Shown piece by piece: positions 39,770-42,243 of a stretch of DNA of 42,243 nt (its first letter is position 1; every line of letters starts with the position of its first letter). The notes beneath the pieces are model-generated. The model was not told the origin of the DNA, did not search any database, and saw only the letters and a program-made list of their open reading frames with translations. A program made the position numbers and the translations under genes. This DNA is from Thermoflexales bacterium. Lineage in GTDB: Bacteria > Chloroflexota > Anaerolineae > Fen-1058. The stretch spans positions 1-42,243 of the forward strand of contig JAUQXC010000155.1 in the NCBI GenBank assembly GCA_030834825.1, in the 5' to 3' direction.

Positions 39770-40507
39770 ATGGAGAGCATTCAGGGCAAAGAGGCCCTGT
39801 TTATCGATACTGCCGAATTGCAGGCTCGTGTAAGGGGTTATCAACAGATCTTGATCGATCTGGGAACGGGTGATGGCCGCTATGTGAAACATGTCGCGCG
39901 CACGCGGCCCGACTGTTTTGCCATTGGTCTCGACGCCTGTCGTGAGAACTTGCGCGAAGCTTCTCGCCGCACGCCGCGCAATGCGCTGTATCTCATCGCC
40001 AACGTCCTGACCTTGCCTGCCGAGCTACAGGCTCTGGCGACCGAAGTGACCATCAATTTTCCGTGGGGCAGCTTGCTTGAGGGATTGCTCGCCGGCGATG
40101 CTGCGCTGCTGGCTGGGCTTGCCGCGCTCGCACGACCTGGCGCAGACCTAGCGGTACGTCTTAACGGCGGCGCACTGGCCGAGGCAGGTTGGTCATTGCC
40201 CGGAGGAGCAATGCAGATTCAACGGGTGTTGAGCGCAAATGGATTCAATCTCGATCAGTCGTTCGAGTTGAACGCCGACGTCTTGCGGCAGTTGCCCACC
40301 ACGTGGGCCAAGCGCCTCGCCTTCGGGCGTGATCCGCGCACCTGGCTGTTGCAAGGCAAACGTTGGGGGCGGCCAATTGGCCGCTCCCACAGCAAGGCAC
40401 TCGGCTTAAGCGCGAAGTGCGTTTTAATGCCTCAAGGCGCGCCGATACTCGGTGGGGCTGATGCCCAGCCAACGTCTGAAGGCGTGATTGAAGGCGCTTT
40501 GTCCTGA
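39770..40507 (+). CDS. NpmA/KamB-like 16S rRNA (A1408-N1) methyltransferase
   Basis: The protein has 245 residues from ATG 39770, with GGAGG eight bases upstream; starting there also matches the N-terminal length of NpmA. The SAM site is IDLGTGDGRYVKH. Further matches to the NpmA/KamB family are IGLDACRENLREAS, LPAELQALATEVTINFPWGS with Trp99, and TTWAKRLAFGRD with Trp179; two tryptophans at these places are needed for A1408 recognition in NpmA. The enzyme would methylate N1 of A1408 in the 30S decoding site, known to give broad aminoglycoside resistance. The family part ends near residue 198; the last 45 or so residues have no counterpart and are read through the 3' end of the convergent AraC gene. 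I infer function from motifs only. Confidence 0.85.
   Translation: MESIQGKEALFIDTAELQARVRGYQQILIDLGTGDGRYVKHVARTRPDCFAIGLDACRENLREASRRTPRNALYLIANVLTLPAELQALATEVTINFPWGSLLEGLLAGDAALLAGLAALARPGADLAVRLNGGALAEAGWSLPGGAMQIQRVLSANGFNLDQSFELNADVLRQLPTTWAKRLAFGRDPRTWLLQGKRWGRPIGRSHSKALGLSAKCVLMPQGAPILGGADAQPTSEGVIEGALS
40365..40388. repeat. Palindrome inside the methyltransferase 3' end
   Basis: GCGGCCAATTGGCCGC is a perfect 16-base palindrome extended by G-U and three G-C pairs to 12-bp arms. It lies where the family-conserved part of the protein stops, 36 bases from the end of the convergent AraC gene, and may mark the original end of the gene or act as a terminator. Confidence 0.5.
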
Positions 40508-41464
40508 GAAACCGAGCTGGCAGGCGATGTCATACAACGTCGACGTGCTTTCTCGTAGATAGCTGAGGGCTGCTTCCTGCCGTTGTTTATCCAGCAGAAT
40601 CTGGAACGTTGTGGATTCATGGCGGAGATGGTTTTGCAATTGTCGCGGGCTGATAGCTAACGCCGCAGCCACGCCTTTCAGCGTAGGTGCTTGGTGCTGC
40701 TGTAGCAGTTGCTCGATCCGGCAGGCTGCTCGATCGGACCAGCTCTCGACCTGGTAGATGGATCGCTCTACGCTCTGCGCCAGGTGCTCCAGATTTGCCA
40801 GCATCTGGGCATCGGCCATGGGAATCGGCCAGGCCAGCACGGCGCGCGGGAACTTCAGTTCAGTCCGCGGTTGATCGAACAAGCTGGGACAGGCAAAAAT
40901 CCGCTGATGTTCGCCGATGTCGGTCGGGCGGGGATGGGTGAAGTGCGCTTCAACAAACTGAATGCGGCCTCGTGTCAGGAGTCGCAGCGTATGCGCCAGA
41001 ACACACAGCGCTGCTTCAGCGTGGTGACGGTGGAGTGGGACACCTTCAACCACGGCTGGTTCGATCACGCGAAAGACATACTCGCCCTCACGGCGCAGCG
41101 AAGTCTGGAAAAAGTCAGTGCTGAGACTCTGATAGCGCGTCATCTTCTCTAAAGCTTCGCCGATGGTGGTGCAGTTCAGCAGCAGCGAGGTGATAATATG
41201 CCCGGTGGCCAACCGGTTCACCTTTTCGCCAAAGTGCAGGCCGAAGTTTGGATCATTCGATCGCGTCATTACCTCATGCCACAAAGCCAGGCATTTCTCA
41301 ACCGAAACACTCAGCGTTGGGCTTGCCAATAGGCCGGCCTCCAGCTCGACTGCTTCCAACGAGCCCGTGGCATCGATCCCTGCTTCGACGGCATAGCGGC
41401 ACACGACATCGACAAAGTAACTGGGAGTTAGCTGGCCGTGCTGTCTGCGCATGCGCTTCCTCAT
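40424..41464 (-). CDS. AraC family transcriptional regulator (OruR/ArgR type)
   Basis: The protein has 346 residues. The N-terminal 200 residues are the arabinose-binding-like domain of OruR-type regulators (LSVSVEKCLALWHEVMTRSN, DPNFGLHFGE, HFTHPRPTDIGEHQRIFACP). The C-terminal 90 residues are the double helix-turn-helix: LKGVAAALAISPRQLQNHLR, then STLYDIACQLGFSGQSAFNH and AFRRWLGISPTEYRRALR. ATG 41464 is taken as the start; ATG 41452, with GAGGA at good spacing, is equally possible. Its 3' end overlaps the convergent methyltransferase reading frame by 84 bases. Target genes cannot be told from the sequence; the divergent beta-lactamase-fold gene is one candidate. Confidence 0.9.
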   Translation of the reverse strand: MRKRMRRQHGQLTPSYFVDVVCRYAVEAGIDATGSLEAVELEAGLLASPTLSVSVEKCLALWHEVMTRSNDPNFGLHFGEKVNRLATGHIITSLLLNCTTIGEALEKMTRYQSLSTDFFQTSLRREGEYVFRVIEPAVVEGVPLHRHHAEAALCVLAHTLRLLTRGRIQFVEAHFTHPRPTDIGEHQRIFACPSLFDQPRTELKFPRAVLAWPIPMADAQMLANLEHLAQSVERSIYQVESWSDRAACRIEQLLQQHQAPTLKGVAAALAISPRQLQNHLRHESTTFQILLDKQRQEAALSYLRESTSTLYDIACQLGFSGQSAFNHAFRRWLGISPTEYRRALRH

Positions 41465-41718
41465 TATCCTGTTTCCAAGCCGTGACTACTTGCAGCACAT
41501 TCTACCCGAAGTTGCACATTGCGCCAAAAAGCAAAGAAACTTCGTCTCTAAACAAGACCGCGCCGCCCCTTTGCTTTAGAATGAAGGACAAGCACCTATC
41601 TGCCTACCGTGCTACTGTGGCCGATCCACGCGGTCGAGCAATTCCCTGTTGGGAGCACCATCTGCCTTCGCCGTGACAATCGATTCAATCCAATGTCTCT
41701 GCAAAGTGAGATTTCATC

Positions 41719-42243
41719 ATGCCTAAAATCTGTACAGCGCTCTTGTTGATGGCGTGCCTCTGGTTGGCTGTCGCTTGTACTTCTGCCGCAACCACGCCCA
41801 CGCCGACATCGACGTCCGTGCCCGCACCTTCCCCCACGGTTCCTGCGCCTTTGACCGATGCCGAACTCCAGGCGCTGCTCAAGGATCGCGTGGAGCGCAG
41901 CCGCCGCAGTGTGGGTATCGTCGTGGGGATCGTCGACGAAACGGGGCGGCGCGTGATCGCTTACGGCACAACCGATCGGGACAATGGCCGTCCAGTGGAT
42001 GGCGATACGGTCTTTGAGATCGGATCAGCCACCAAGGTTTTCAACGTGTCGCTGCTGGCCGACATGGTGCAGCGCGGCGAAGTGAAACTGGATGATCCTG
42101 TGACGAACTACCTGCCTGCGACGGTGACCGTGCCCACGCGTCAGGGAAAAGCGATCACGTTGCTCGATCTGGCCACGCATACTTCCGGCCTGCCCAGACT
42201 GCCGGATAACTTCAAGCCACAAGACAGTGCCAATCCCTATGCA
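41719..42243 (+). CDS. Beta-lactamase-fold serine hydrolase lipoprotein, C-terminus beyond window
   Basis: The first 175 residues are visible. A signal peptide (ALLLMACLWLAVAC) ends in a lipobox with Cys20, then a Thr/Pro/Ser-rich linker to about residue 45. The class C beta-lactamase/D-Ala-D-Ala carboxypeptidase-like domain follows: FEIGSATKVFNVSLLADMVQ contains the SxxK active-site Ser and Lys, then GEVKLDDPVTNYLP and ITLLDLATHTSGLPRLPDN. The second and third catalytic motifs lie past the window edge. Family members include penicillin-binding proteins, esterases and peptidases, so the substrate is open. The gene is divergent from the AraC regulator across 254 bases. Confidence 0.9.
   Translation, partial: MPKICTALLLMACLWLAVACTSAATTPTPTSTSVPAPSPTVPAPLTDAELQALLKDRVERSRRSVGIVVGIVDETGRRVIAYGTTDRDNGRPVDGDTVFEIGSATKVFNVSLLADMVQRGEVKLDDPVTNYLPATVTVPTRQGKAITLLDLATHTSGLPRLPDNFKPQDSANPYA

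Overview
The window reads as a chromosomal segment of a Chloroflexota bacterium (Anaerolineae-like). That assignment is inference. It rests on a lipoprotein with a VTKEV-repeat linker after the lipobox, an opp/dpp-type sugar importer, a bacterial kai cluster without kaiA, and tandem AI-2E family genes. No rRNA, tRNA, CRISPR array or insertion sequence is visible.

Layout. (1) Positions 1-4.8 kb, minus strand: two overlapping AI-2E family membrane protein genes (the left one cut by the window edge), a CsbD-like stress protein, a small one-helix membrane protein and a YihY/BrkB family membrane protein. The small-protein/csbD unit and the yihY gene carry the same 13-bp element at identical spacing from a -10-like box. 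(2) 5.0-10.0 kb, plus strand: a soluble 1637-residue histidine kinase with four PAS and four GAF domains. (3) 10.1-14.2 kb, minus strand: a Kai module, kaiC-kaiB-kaiB-PAS protein, with the last three genes tightly packed and no kaiA in view. (4) 14.6-33.9 kb, plus strand: a beta-mannan/manno-oligosaccharide utilisation locus. It holds two LacI regulators flanking a GH130 phosphorylase, a complete five-gene ABC importer, a GH2 beta-mannosidase, a secreted modular GH5 and an intracellular GH5. It continues with mannose-6-phosphate isomerase, a cellobiose/mannobiose 2-epimerase, a signal-less solute-binding-protein homologue and an MDR oxidoreductase. (5) 34.0-38.2 kb: a SNF2-family helicase followed by a SWIM zinc-finger protein. 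(6) 38.3-39.2 kb, minus strand: a GDP-mannose 3,5-epimerase homologue. (7) 39.4-40.5 kb: a 16S rRNA A1408 methyltransferase homologue (NpmA/KamB type) behind a structured leader. (8) 40.4 kb to the end: an AraC-type regulator (minus) and the start of a beta-lactamase-fold lipoprotein (plus, cut by the window edge).

How the genes fit together. In the mannan locus the secreted GH5 would cut mannan outside the cell and the binding protein, permeases and ATPases would import the oligosaccharides. Inside, GH5, GH2, GH130 and the 2-epimerase give hydrolytic and phosphorolytic routes to mannose and mannose 1-phosphate, and ManA leads to fructose 6-phosphate. The phosphomannomutase and hexokinase this needs are not in the window.

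The two parts most worth a second look are the KaiA-less Kai operon, with a Ser-Ser pair at the KaiC phosphosite and a PAS-only protein as its last gene, and the leader of the NpmA/KamB-like methyltransferase. That leader combines a -10 box, a tiny ORF, an orphan intrinsic terminator and a 12-bp stem that buries the Shine-Dalgarno sequence.
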